Assembly (NCBI GenBank): GCA_041397525.1
Contig: JAWKWL010000005.1
Span: 248,001 to 312,000, forward strand
Direction: 5' to 3'
Source of the DNA: BOKV01 sp041397525
GTDB lineage: Bacteria; Pseudomonadota; Alphaproteobacteria; Rhizobiales; Rhizobiaceae
Length of the DNA stretch: 64,000 bases
The notes beneath the pieces are model-generated. The model was not told the DNA's origin. It searched no databases and saw only the letters and a list, made by a program, of their open reading frames with translations. How positions within the stretch are numbered: the stretch's first letter is position 1; each line of letters starts with the position of its first letter. The position numbers were made by a program, and so were the translations under genes. Positions 44,724-53,418 of the stretch are shown one piece after another.

Positions 44724-45739
44724 CATGCGGCAAGGCTCGGCATCGCGACAGATGCACCACGCCTTGCCTGCGGCATGCGGCCCAATGCCGTCAGAGCCTC
44801 GCGGGCGGCCACTTCCAGCGGTGTTGAAATGGCGGGTCCGGCAATTGCCGCAAGTTTCTCGCCGGTAAGCCGGTGTGGCGCGCGCCACAGATAAGCCATT
44901 TCACCGACTTCCCGCATCATCGGTGAGAACAGGCCAAGCGCCTTGACCATCAGCCATGGGAACGACGCCGTGCGCAGGTTTTGTGCGGTCACACGCTCCA
45001 GCGCTGCCTGCAACTCCGCCCCGGTTACATTGTGTCCGCCAAAGTGGAAGTGCTCGAAATCAGCGCATTGCCCTGCATTTTCAGCCAATTGCACGAATGC
45101 CCTGGCGAGATCCGGCAGATAGGCCCAGGCGTGAACCTTGTCCATCGGGCCGGGATAGGTGAACTTGCCCTTGGCGAGTTTGGCCGTGAGGATCAGGTCA
45201 AACCATGAGCCTGTCCCGGTTCCGCCGAAGAAATCGCCTGCACGAAGGACCAATGTTTTTGCCCGCCCTGCTTGTGCTTCCGCGCGGAAGAATTCTTCCG
45301 CCTCGATACGGATGGCAGCCTTGCGGTGATCACCCGATTGCCGCGTTTCCTCGGTCGGGTGTACGGGGATCGTCGTGCCAAAATTGTAGACATTGCCGGG
45401 GAAAAGATGCACCGCGCCACACGCAGCAGCTGCGGCAGCAACATTGCGCGATAGCGGCATTACATCCCGCGACCAGTCCGGATAGAGCGGATTGAGCGCG
45501 TTGAAGATGAAATCGCATCCCTGTGCGGCGGCAATGGCCTTTTCCCTGTCATGCAGATCGGCCTCGAAGCGTTCAATGGCGGGTGGAAGTCCGGCATCGG
45601 GCGAGCGGGAACCCGAGTGGCGGGCAACGGCGCGCACCTGCCAGCCTGCCTGGTGAAATGCCCCGGCGATTTCACGCCCAAGGCGCCCATTGGCACCAAA
45701 TACAGCGATCTTGCCGGTGTGTCCTGTTACGCTTGTCAT
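44723..45739 (-). CDS. NAD(P)-dependent epimerase/NmrA-like oxidoreductase
   Basis: A 338-residue protein with an N-terminal Rossmann motif GANGRLGREI (near residue 15) and an extended-SDR body; no clear YxxxK is seen. The segments DFIFNALNPLYPDW, FPGNVYNFG and LRAGDFFGG are typical of NAD-dependent epimerase-like proteins. Substrate unknown. The start at 45739 begins just before the Rossmann strand. Divergent from the LysR regulator, which is therefore its probable controller. Confidence 0.82.
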   Translation of the reverse strand: MTSVTGHTGKIAVFGANGRLGREIAGAFHQAGWQVRAVARHSGSRSPDAGLPPAIERFEADLHDREKAIAAAQGCDFIFNALNPLYPDWSRDVMPLSRNVAAAAAACGAVHLFPGNVYNFGTTIPVHPTEETRQSGDHRKAAIRIEAEEFFRAEAQAGRAKTLVLRAGDFFGGTGTGSWFDLILTAKLAKGKFTYPGPMDKVHAWAYLPDLARAFVQLAENAGQCADFEHFHFGGHNVTGAELQAALERVTAQNLRTASFPWLMVKALGLFSPMMREVGEMAYLWRAPHRLTGEKLAAIAGPAISTPLEVAAREALTALGRMPQARRGASVAMPSLAA

Positions 45740-45787
45740 GAAACTGTCCTTTCGGTTTTGGAGAAGCCTGAATTTAATCATTCAAAA

Positions 45788-45834
45788 AGATATGAAAAAC
45801 AGCCACATCTGTATTACTGTGGTTCAGATATGAA
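45788..45834. promoter_or_regulatory. Repeats in the LysR/oxidoreductase intergenic region
   Basis: Two exact copies of agatatgaa (45788-45796 and 45826-45834) bracket an inverted repeat ccaca...tgtgg (45803-45807 and 45818-45822). This is the kind of arrangement LysR regulators use in a divergent promoter. Not proved. Confidence 0.45.
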
Positions 45835-45863
45835 TTGAGCCCTTGTTTGATCGGGAGTGACCA

Positions 45864-46763
45864 ATGTCGGAGATCGAGCGTTTTGACTGGAATTTGCTGA
45901 AAGGCTTTCTCAGCGTCATGGAACATGGTTCGCTGACGGCTGCTGCACGCGAGCTCGGCATCAGCCAGCCGACCCTGGGCCGCCACATTACCGAACTGGA
46001 AGAAGCCCTTGGCGTGACCCTGTTCGAGCGCGGTCGCGAAGGCCTGATCCCGACCCAGGCTGCCACCGCGATTGCCGCTGAAGCAGACACTGTGCGTGCT
46101 GCCGCCAAGGCGGTCGCGAGAAAGGCCGCGGGTGACGCGCGCAGTGTATCGGGAACGGTTCGCATCACTGCCAGTGAAATGACGGCGAGCTACATGTTGT
46201 CGCCGATCATTGCCGGTCTGTTGGCGCAGGAGCCGGATCTGGAAATCGAACTTGCACCAACCAACAGCGTGGAAAACCTGTTGAAGCGGGATGCAGATAT
46301 AGCGCTGCGCATGGTGCGGCCCTCGCAGCCCGAACTGATCGCGCGCAAGGTCAATACCATGGAACTGGGGATTTTTGCCCACCGTGAATATGTCGCCCGG
46401 AACGGAGCTGAACTGGTCACGCCATCCGATCTCGCTGGTCATGTCATCATCGGCTATGACCGGGCCGAACTGATCATTGACGGCTTGCGCGAGGCGGGAC
46501 TTGAGGTGGACCGGCACTTCTTCCGCTACCGTTGTGACAGCCAGACCACCTGCATGGAAGCATTGCGGGCAGGGGTCGGTATCGGCTTTGCGCCGCGCTA
46601 TCTCGGGCGTACGGAGCCCAACCTGGTTGAGCTTGCCACAGATTTTCCGATGCCGTCGCTGGAAATGTGGCTCGTAACCCATGGCGAGGTCCGCTCCAGC
46701 GCGCGCATCCGCACCGTCTTTGATTTCATGGCCGCGCGGCTGTCGGCGCTGGCGCTGAACTGA
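45864..46763 (+). CDS. LysR-family transcriptional regulator
   Basis: A 299-residue regulator with the N-terminal HTH (LKGFLSVMEHGSLTAAARELGISQPTLGRHI, in parts) and a periplasmic-binding-like effector domain. The HTH pattern 'GSLTAAARELGISQPTLGRHI' with a Gly-Arg in the recognition helix is typical of the GcvA/PecT branch. Likely regulates the divergent oxidoreductase gene. Confidence 0.93.
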   Translation: MSEIERFDWNLLKGFLSVMEHGSLTAAARELGISQPTLGRHITELEEALGVTLFERGREGLIPTQAATAIAAEADTVRAAAKAVARKAAGDARSVSGTVRITASEMTASYMLSPIIAGLLAQEPDLEIELAPTNSVENLLKRDADIALRMVRPSQPELIARKVNTMELGIFAHREYVARNGAELVTPSDLAGHVIIGYDRAELIIDGLREAGLEVDRHFFRYRCDSQTTCMEALRAGVGIGFAPRYLGRTEPNLVELATDFPMPSLEMWLVTHGEVRSSARIRTVFDFMAARLSALALN

Positions 46764-46934
46764 CACCGGACTTTTCCGCCCCCTTGCGGCGAAATGCGCC
46801 CGAAGCCGGTTTCCCCTTTCGCAAAGCATATGATATCTGGCGCAACTGAAATCGCGACCGCATTGCGCGCCGTGTAACAAGGCGCGACCTGCACATCATC
46901 GATGCACCTGAAACCGAGAACACAGGATTGACCC

Positions 46935-48249
46935 ATGGCCACGACCCCGAACAATTTTTCCGGCTTTTTCACCACTCCGCTGGAAGAAAGCGATCCGGAA
47001 ATCTTCCGCTCGATCCGTGATGAACTGGGCCGCCAGCGCCATGAAATCGAGCTGATCGCATCGGAAAACATCGTCAGCCGCGCGGTGCTTGAGGCGCAGG
47101 GCTCGATCATGACCAACAAATATGCCGAGGGCTATCCGGGCAAGCGCTATTATGGCGGTTGCCAGTTCGTCGATGTCGCAGAAACGCTGGCCATCGAGCG
47201 GGCCAAACAGCTCTTCGGCTGCAACTTCGCCAATGTGCAGCCCAATTCCGGATCGCAGATGACCCAGGCCGTGTTTCTGGCGCTACTGCAGCCCGGCGAC
47301 ACCTTCATGGGGCTGGACCTCAATTCCGGCGGGCACCTCACGCATGGTTCGCCGGTCAACATGTCGGGCAAGTGGTTCAATGTCGTATCCTATGGCGTCA
47401 GCCGCGACGACAACCGCATCGACATGGACGAGGTCGCAGCGCGCGCCGAAGAGCACAAGCCGAAGCTCATAATCGCCGGGCGGCACCGCCTATTCCCGCA
47501 TCTGGGACTGGAAGCGCTTCCGCGAGATTGCCGATCTGATCGGCGCCTGGCTGATGGTCGACATGGCGCATATTGCGGGGCCTCGTCGCCGGGGGCGAGC
47601 ACCCATCGCCAGTGCCGCATGCCCATGTCGTCACCTGATGACGCACAGCCACAAGCCGCGCGGCCTGGGCGCGGTGGCCTGATCCTCTGCAATGACGAGG
47701 ATATTGCGAAGAAGATGAACTCCGCCGTCTTCCCCGGCCTGCAGGGCGGCCCGCTGATGGCCGTGATTGCTGCAAAGGCGGTCGCCTTTGGCGAGGCACT
47801 GCGTCCGGAATTCAAGACCTACGCCAGGAACGTTGTCGCCATCGCCCGCACGCTGGCCGCAAGCCTCAAGGAAACCGGCCTCGACATCGTCTCAGGCGGC
47901 ACGGACAACCACTCGATGCTCGTTGACCTGCGCCCCAAGAACGCCACGGCAAGCGCCGAACGCGCTCGGTCGTGCCAACATCACCTGCAACAAGAACGGC
48001 ATCCCGTTTGACCCGGAAAAGCCCTTCGTTACCTCCGGTATTCGCCTCAGCACGCCGGCTGGCACGACGCGTGGATTTGGCGAGGCGGGATTTGCCGAGA
48101 TCGGCCGCCTGATTTCGGAAGTGATGGACGGTCTCAAGGCCTCCAATTCCGACGAAGGCAACGCCGCAGTCGAGGCAGCCGTCAAGGCCAAGGTCATCGA
48201 ACTGACCGACCGCTTCCCGCTTTATGCGGGCATCGTGGAAGAAGCCCTT
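46935..48249 (+). CDS. glyA: Serine hydroxymethyltransferase (multiply frameshifted here)
   Basis: Interconverts serine and glycine with THF. The N-terminal half reads well to KPKLIIAG (near 47480), with FRSIRDELGRQRHEIELIASEN, the TNKYAEGYPGKRYYGGC motif and the THGSPVNMSGKWF segment. From about 47480 to 47690 the protein is scrambled. Adding or removing single bases restores the expected WDWKRFREIADLIGAWLMVDMAHIAG and PLP-lysine region. A further break near 47955 again shifts frame, after which NGIPFDPEKPFVTSGIRL and a C-terminal helix (GRLISEVMDGLKAS) appear. No glyA stop is seen before nrdR begins in the same frame. Probably sequence errors in an intact gene. Confidence 0.8.
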
Positions 48250-48697
48250 TTGCGCTGCCCCTATTGCTCATCGACCGACAGCCAGGTGAAGGATTCGCGT
48301 CGAGCGAGGATGACAACGCGATCCGCCGCCGCCGCGTCTGCAATATTGCGGCGGTCGCTTCACCACCTTCGAGCGGGTGCAACTGCGCGAACTTACGGTG
48401 CAGAAGAAGTCCGGAAAGCGCGTGCCGTTTGACCGCTCCAAGCTGGAGCGCTCCATCCACACCGCATTGCGCAAGCGCGACGCCGACCCCGAACGCGTCG
48501 AGCGGATGATCAATGGCATCGTCCGCCAGCTTGAAAGCCAGGGCGAGGGCGACATCCCGTCAGAAGATATCGGCCGCCTCGTCATGGACGGGCTGAAACA
48601 GATCGACGAAGTCGCCTATGTCCGCTTCGCCTCCGTCTACCGGGATTTCCAGAAGGCCGAGGACTTCGAGGGCTTCCTGCGGGAGATGGAGGAGTAG
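48250..48697 (+). CDS. nrdR: Transcriptional repressor NrdR (two single-base gaps)
   Basis: ATP-cone and zinc-ribbon repressor of ribonucleotide reductase genes. The zinc ribbon begins LRCPYCSSTDSQVKDSR, with the usual ATG apparently replaced by TTG at 48250. Then the frame breaks twice: a missing C in the run after 48300 (cgtcgagc for cgtccgagc) and a missing T near 48350 (attgcgg for atttgcgg). With these two bases added the protein is colinear through DNAIRRRRVCNICGGRFTTFERVQL to the end FLREMEE. From 48377 the frame is clean, with ATP-cone motifs VQKKSGKRVPFDRSKLERS and INGIVRQLESQGEGDIPSEDIG (quoted in parts). Confidence 0.85.
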
Positions 48698-48884
48698 GGG
48701 GGGATTGGCCCCTCCAATTCATAAGTTCGCTGATCGAAGCTGACGACCCGTAGCGGCCATTCGGTGTGATTGGATCAGGCGCTCGGAAACGACCGGTAGT
48801 TGTCTTTCAAACGGACACTAAGTACACAAGACTTGTCATATCGATCTAACACTCGCTAAAAATTTATATCTCGTCTTTTTCCAA

Positions 48885-50513
48885 CTACCAAGGAAAAGAA
48901 GTTAAGTCATCGTCATCGTAGTCATCGCAGTCATCGTAGTCATCGTAGTCATCGTAGTCATCGTCATATCCATATCTGGTTCGGCTAATCGCTCGCTTGC
49001 CTTCCTCCCTGATGCGATTGATATGGTCGTCAAAGTCGATGAGGTTTATATGCCGGTTTGCTAAGTGGTCAAATTCTTCTGTGTACAAACCGGAAAACGC
49101 GGCTTTTGAAAATTCCTGAGACCGCGCAACAAGATTTACCAGCCAGTTGGCATCCACGGTCGACAATCGAGCACCCAACGCTAGCCTTGGCTTTCTATTG
49201 AGCTTGCCGTCTACGTATGCTTGCACCAGCAATGCTTGTATATGTGCGTTTTTGGACTTCGCGAGCTCTTCCATCATCGGCACTGGAACTTGGATGTCAC
49301 AAACGATGAGCAGCCAAACTAGCCACACTGCCTCGTGGTGATGGTTAAGTGCGAGGCTGCGTCTGATAATCATCTCAGCTACGGCAAGCCAGCCTTCGGA
49401 GTCAATCTCCAACCTCCTCGTCCTACGCTTAGCTACGAGCAGACAAGCGTAGTCTATTGCATGCGGATGTTTCTGGACTATCCTCTGGATGTTCTGTTCA
49501 ACGAAATCCCAGTGAGGTGAATCGTAAACGCTTTCTTCGTCAAACGACCTGAATAGTATCTTGATTGGGCTATCCGATCCGATTTCTTGAGCTGAAGTCA
49601 CGGCTTCCGAGATTGCGCGCTCAAGGCTGTTGTGATTCCCATGCTTCTCAATAATGCCCATGTAATCCCGAAGCCGTTGTGCCCATAGGTCATTGATAGG
49701 GTCCAAGCTTGAATGAATTCTGGTTTTTTGGTCGTTGAGATTCAACTCGAAGGTCGCAAGCACCTCCCGTAGATGCGACAGGACTGATTGCGCTTCGTGC
49801 TCTGTCCGAAGCCCTATATAGTAATCATCAACGTGGCGCACCGCCCCAACCACCAGATCACCAACAACTTTGCTGAGTTCGTGATCGATTTTAGCTAAGA
49901 CAAATTCTGCGATGAGTCGGTATGCATCTGGTCCGACCAAAACCCCTCTCGTGTTTCCGCGTTGCCCATTCCGAACAAAGAAATCGAGCGCGTTGAAAAC
50001 GTTCCCGCTAGAATCCTTGTTCGTATCTCGCTTTGACTCTTCGATGCCATGAGCGGCCCACGCGATTGAATGAGTGTAGATGCTCGGGAAACACTGAGCG
50101 ATGTCGGCCTTCAACACAAAGGGTGCGTATCGCAGGTTCTTGGAGGCTCGCTTTGAAAGCTCTGAAAGAGACGGAACTTTAACCGCACGCTCCTTGCCCT
50201 CACCCATTATTTTCGGGGTGCCAATTGAATAAGATGAAAGCGCGTAGTTGGCTTCAAAAGTTCCCCAATTTTTCCAAATAAAACTGCAGATATGGAAGTA
50301 GGAGACAATATTGGGTGTGCCAAAAAATCGACGACTGCCGTCATGTTTGGTTCCGCTATAACGAACGTATTCCGTCTTTTTCTCATGAAATTTATTGCTA
50401 TCAAGCGCACCAACCAGGCCATAAAAAGACCGCTTTGCATCTTTTGATACAAAGCATGGTGGAAGTGTCTCCGGATAGAGGCCTGAATTTATTAAGCTGA
50501 ACCGAGATTTCAT
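48885..50513 (-). CDS. Reverse transcriptase, UG/Abi (DRT)-like
   Basis: A 542-residue RNA-directed DNA polymerase-like protein. RT core (residues about 45-270): motif A with Asp137 (VLKADIAQCFPSIYTHSI), a GPDAYRLIAEF motif at 194-204 (motif B-like, preceded by RGNTRGVLV), the active-site HVDDYYIGL with Asp229-Asp230, and ELNLNDQKTRI at 256-266. HVDD replaces the usual YxDD. Residues 275-510 are helix-rich without known motifs, like the C-terminal helical repeat region of UG/Abi-type (defence-associated) RTs. The last 29 residues are mostly Asp and Tyr. I see no retron NAxxH/VTG signature, maturase X domain or DGR variable region. Base composition is visibly AT-richer than the neighbours; insertion between nrdR and the ribD side suggests horizontal transfer. 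Anti-phage function is inferred from family resemblance. Confidence 0.8.
   Translation of the reverse strand: MKSRFSLINSGLYPETLPPCFVSKDAKRSFYGLVGALDSNKFHEKKTEYVRYSGTKHDGSRRFFGTPNIVSYFHICSFIWKNWGTFEANYALSSYSIGTPKIMGEGKERAVKVPSLSELSKRASKNLRYAPFVLKADIAQCFPSIYTHSIAWAAHGIEESKRDTNKDSSGNVFNALDFFVRNGQRGNTRGVLVGPDAYRLIAEFVLAKIDHELSKVVGDLVVGAVRHVDDYYIGLRTEHEAQSVLSHLREVLATFELNLNDQKTRIHSSLDPINDLWAQRLRDYMGIIEKHGNHNSLERAISEAVTSAQEIGSDSPIKILFRSFDEESVYDSPHWDFVEQNIQRIVQKHPHAIDYACLLVAKRRTRRLEIDSEGWLAVAEMIIRRSLALNHHHEAVWLVWLLIVCDIQVPVPMMEELAKSKNAHIQALLVQAYVDGKLNRKPRLALGARLSTVDANWLVNLVARSQEFSKAAFSGLYTEEFDHLANRHINLIDFDDHINRIREEGKRAISRTRYGYDDDYDDYDDYDDCDDYDDDDLTSFPW
48907..48963 (-). repeat. Nonamer tandem repeat encoding Asp/Tyr tail of the RT
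   Basis: Five consecutive 9-base units (tcatcgtag, one variant tcatcgcag) at 48913-48957, with partial copies on both sides. Reading on the minus strand, each unit encodes the tripeptide Asp-Asp-Tyr (or Asp-Asp-Cys). Change in copy number would keep the reading frame, so the tail can vary in length without killing the gene. Confidence 0.9.
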
Positions 50514-50793
50514 GTCACCATATTAAGCCAAGTTTATTCTTGCGTGAAACGATTTCAATCTAACAAATTGAGCGTATTCAATACGCCTTTTACGATGGTA
50601 TTTATTTTCTTCACAAGAAACATCTGATCGTAGCCTGATTCAGGTTGGGCTGGCCCGATTGTGTTATCAAGTTAGCCAGTCAAATAACCGCTTTTGCCCA
50701 AAAGCGTTGATGCATCGGTGCTAATGAATGTCTGCTTTTCTGAAATTTCGTTTGAAGTGGTCACCCCCCTTCTTTACCAACCGGTCTGCCGCC
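50514..50793. other. AT-rich intergenic region upstream of the RT gene
   Basis: About 280 bp with no convincing gene. The RT promoter must lie here on the minus strand. It contains a perfect inverted repeat, gcgtatt-c-aatacgc, at 50572-50586. On the plus strand a short CTTTT follows, so it could be an operator or a small terminator. DRT systems often have a noncoding RNA next to the RT gene; I cannot recognise one here by eye. Confidence 0.5.
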
Positions 50794-51145
50794 ATGCGCA
50801 ACATTGTTCTCATTCTCGCTGCAGTCTATAGTCCTTGCTGGTGCCACTACGGTTTTTGTTTCGCACGGCATGCCGGGCGCGCGGACCTTTGCCATCCTGC
50901 CGGTCATGCTTCTGCGCTACGGCCCGGTTTACCGCAGCGTGCCGCTGGGGATATCGGTCATGGGCTGGTCATATGCTGCGCTGGTGGTGCTTTCGCTGCT
51001 GGCAGCCGGGGTCGGCCTCGCTTTCGCGGCAAGTTGGGGCCAGGTCACCGCCGCCTCGGGCATTGTCGGCTTCCTGTTCCTTTGCACGTGCTTGGCCTCG
51101 GCCAGGGCGGATAGCCAGTCAAGCGAACTTGTGGGCCGGTCGTAA
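50794..51145 (+). CDS. Small membrane protein, probably one frameshift
   Basis: The sequence MRNIVLILAA in one frame is followed by LAGATTVFVSHGMPGARTF and two long hydrophobic helices (PLGISVMGWSYAALVVLSLLAAG; AASGIVGFLFLCTCLASA, in parts) in the next frame. A single-base deletion near 50830 would join them into one protein of about 117 residues. I do not recognise the family. It lies directly before ribD on the same strand. GC-rich like the housekeeping genes, unlike the RT gene. Confidence 0.5.
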
Positions 51146-51191
51146 ATGCATTCTGCTTCCATTCGCACCCATCTCCCGCTAATCCTCAGCC

Positions 51192-52278
51192 ATGGATATC
51201 GACCACCGCTTCATGGCGGCAGCCATCCGCCTTGCCCGGCGCAATGAGGGGCTGACCGCCACCAACCCTTCCGTGGCGTGCCTGATCGTGCGCGACGATG
51301 TGATTTGTCGGGTCTGGCGTCACGGCGCGTGGCGGCCGCCCGCATGCCGAGCCGGTCGCCCTTGCGCAAGCTGGAGGCGACTGGCGCGCGGCGCCACCGC
51401 CTATGTCACGCTTGAGCCCTGCGCCCATCATGGCCGCACGCCGCCATGCGCCCGGACGCTCATTGATGCCGGCATTGCCCGCGTTGTCACCGCTGTTACC
51501 GATCCGGATGAGCGGGTAAACAGCCTCGGCCACGCAATGCTGCGCGCCGCGGGTGGCCTGTCGAGGAAGGTGTCCTTGCCGATCAGGCGCGAGGCGGGGC
51601 CTTGCCGCCTATCTGCTGCACGAGCGGCTCAGGCGGCCTTTGGTGACATTGAAGCTCGCCGTCTCCGCCGATGGTTTCATTGGGGTGAAGGGTGCTGGCC
51701 AGACCCCGATAACCGGTGCGATTTCACGGTCGATGACGCATCTGATGCGCGCCCAGCCATGCCATACTCGTCGGGGTGAACACCATCATCGAGGATGATC
51801 CCGAACTCACCTGCCGCCTGCCGGGAAGCGCGACCACGCTCGCCGGTGCGCATCGTGCTTGATCCGCATGGAAGGCTGCCCGCGGGTTCCGCACTTGCAA
51901 AGAACGGCAAAGGCCGCGCCGGTGCTGATCGTCGCTCCTCCCGGCCTGCCTGCCCATGCGCCGGCCCTTGCTGCGGGTTGCGAGCTGCTGCCCTGCGAAT
52001 TGCACGAGGGCAGGGTGGCACTTCCGGAACTGCTGGACGATCTTGCCGCACGCGGCATCCGTTCGCTCATGGTCGAGGGCGGTGCGGCGGTTGCCAGGTC
52101 ATTTCTGGACGAGAACCTTGTCGATGAAATCGCGCTGTTGCGGGGCAGCGTCTTGCTGGCCGGTAAGGGGACCGTTGCCTCTCCGCTCAGCGATGGAGCT
52201 AGCCTTGCGGGCTTCACACAAACGGGCGAAGCGCGCTATGGCACTGACCATTGGACGCAGTATTCGAGAAAGGCCTGA
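51192..52278 (+). CDS. ribD: Riboflavin biosynthesis protein RibD (multiply frameshifted here)
   Basis: Bifunctional deaminase/reductase of riboflavin synthesis. The deaminase part is recognisable: FMAAAIRLARRNEGLTATNPSVACLIV, a CDA HAE motif recoverable in another frame (HAEPVALAQAGGDWARG) at about 51340-51390, and the zinc-binding EPCAHHGRTPPC near 51415. The reductase part continues through at least four further frame changes with readable pieces (VTLKLAVSADGFIGV, SPVRIVLDPHGRLP, APVLIVAPPG, IRSLMVEGGAAVARSFL) to the stop at 52278. Almost all breaks are consistent with one-base gains or losses. Essential for flavin supply, so probably intact in the cell. Confidence 0.85.
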
Positions 52279-52281
52279 ACA

Positions 52282-52878
52282 ATGTTCACCGGCATCGTCA
52301 CCGACATTGGAAACGTTTCAGCGGTCACGCCGCTCGATCACGGCAAACGCTTTCATGTCGAAACAAACTGGGATACCGGCGATCTTGGGATCGGCGCGTC
52401 GGTTGCCCATGCCGGAACCTGCCTGACCGTGGTGGCGAAAGGATCTGGCTGGTTCGAGACCGAAGCCTGGGAGGAGGCGTTGCGCCTGACCACGCTTGGT
52501 TCCCTGCAGGCAGGCGACCGCATCAATCTCGAGCGTTCGCTCAAGATGGGCGATGAACTCGGCGGCCACATGGTCTCCGGCCATGTCGACGGCAAGGCCG
52601 AAATCCTGGCGCGCGAGGAGGAGGGCGGCGCCGTGCGCTTCACCATCGGGGCGCCCGCTGATCTCGCCCGCTTCATTGCGCCCAAGGGTTCGGTGGCGCT
52701 CGATGGCACCTCGCTGACGGTCAATGCCGTCGAGGGCAGCCGCTTTGATGTGCTGCTGATCCGGCACACGCTGGAAGTGACAACCTGGGGCGTGCGCGAC
52801 GCGGGCGACTTCCTCAATCTCGAAGTTGACATCATGGCGCGATATGCAGCGCGGCTGGCGAGCTTTCCCGCAAGATAG
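52282..52878 (+). CDS. ribE: Riboflavin synthase subunit alpha
   Basis: Dismutates 6,7-dimethyl-8-ribityllumazine to riboflavin. The 198-residue protein has two tandem barrels, each with the lumazine-binding pattern. It starts with the invariant MFTGIVTDIG, and MVSGHVDG and the second-half SVALDGTSLTVNAV are conserved. The ATG follows ribD by 3 bases. Uninterrupted, in contrast to ribD just upstream. The name ribE is used here as in most proteobacteria (ribC in some genomes). Confidence 0.95.
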   Translation: MFTGIVTDIGNVSAVTPLDHGKRFHVETNWDTGDLGIGASVAHAGTCLTVVAKGSGWFETEAWEEALRLTTLGSLQAGDRINLERSLKMGDELGGHMVSGHVDGKAEILAREEEGGAVRFTIGAPADLARFIAPKGSVALDGTSLTVNAVEGSRFDVLLIRHTLEVTTWGVRDAGDFLNLEVDIMARYAARLASFPAR

Positions 52879-52964
52879 TCCGCCTGTTCAGCAGGCAGCA
52901 CAAATTGCTTGCGATTTGGCGGTGGGCATGGTTTGACCTGCCACATCAACCTCGGAGATTTGCC

Positions 52965-53414
52965 ATGGCTTCCGCCCCGCACCTGCTGATTGTAGAAGCG
53001 CGATTCTATGAAGATATCGCCGATGAATTGCTGTCGGGCGCCGTCGATGCGCTCGAAAGCGCTGGTGCAACCCATGACCGCATTTCGGTTCCCGGTGCGC
53101 TGGAAATACCGGCGGCAATCGCCATGGCGCTCTATGCCTCGGAAGACAATGGCGTGGAATATGACGGTTTCGTTGCGCTTGGCTGTGTCATTCGCGGCGA
53201 GACCAGCCACTATGACATCGTGGCGGGCGAATCCGCGCGGGCGCTGATGGACCTCGCCATTGACGAATGCATCGCCGTCGGCAACGGCATCATCACCTGC
53301 GAAAATGGTGATCAGGCCTGGGCACGCGCCCGCGTTTCCGAAAAGAACAAGGGCGGCGGTGCGGCTGAGGCGGCACTTGAGATGATCCGGGTTCGCCGCA
53401 AGCTCGGTGCGTGA
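52965..53414 (+). CDS. ribH: 6,7-dimethyl-8-ribityllumazine synthase
   Basis: Penultimate step of riboflavin synthesis. The 149-residue protein has the family pattern: LLIVEARFYEDIADELLSGA near the start, VPGALEIPAAIAMAL, ALGCVIRGETSHYDIV (with the catalytic His region), and NGIITCENGDQA. The ATG at 52965 has GGAG 8 bases upstream; a longer frame from 52905 is not conserved. Followed by nusB in an almost overlapping arrangement. Confidence 0.95.
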   Translation: MASAPHLLIVEARFYEDIADELLSGAVDALESAGATHDRISVPGALEIPAAIAMALYASEDNGVEYDGFVALGCVIRGETSHYDIVAGESARALMDLAIDECIAVGNGIITCENGDQAWARARVSEKNKGGGAAEAALEMIRVRRKLGA

Positions 53415-53418
53415 TCGA

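Noticed and set aside
48885..50513. RT as part of a diversity-generating retroelement, retron or group II intron
   Set aside because: No template/variable repeat pair with adenine-specific differences was seen, no NAxxH or VTG retron motif, and no maturase or endonuclease domain or intron ends. The indels in the neighbouring genes are not the adenine substitutions a DGR makes.
47470..52278. glyA, nrdR and ribD as real pseudogenes
   Set aside because: The breaks are single-base changes in short homopolymers with conserved protein on both sides, in genes that are essential or nearly so. Sequence error is the simpler explanation.
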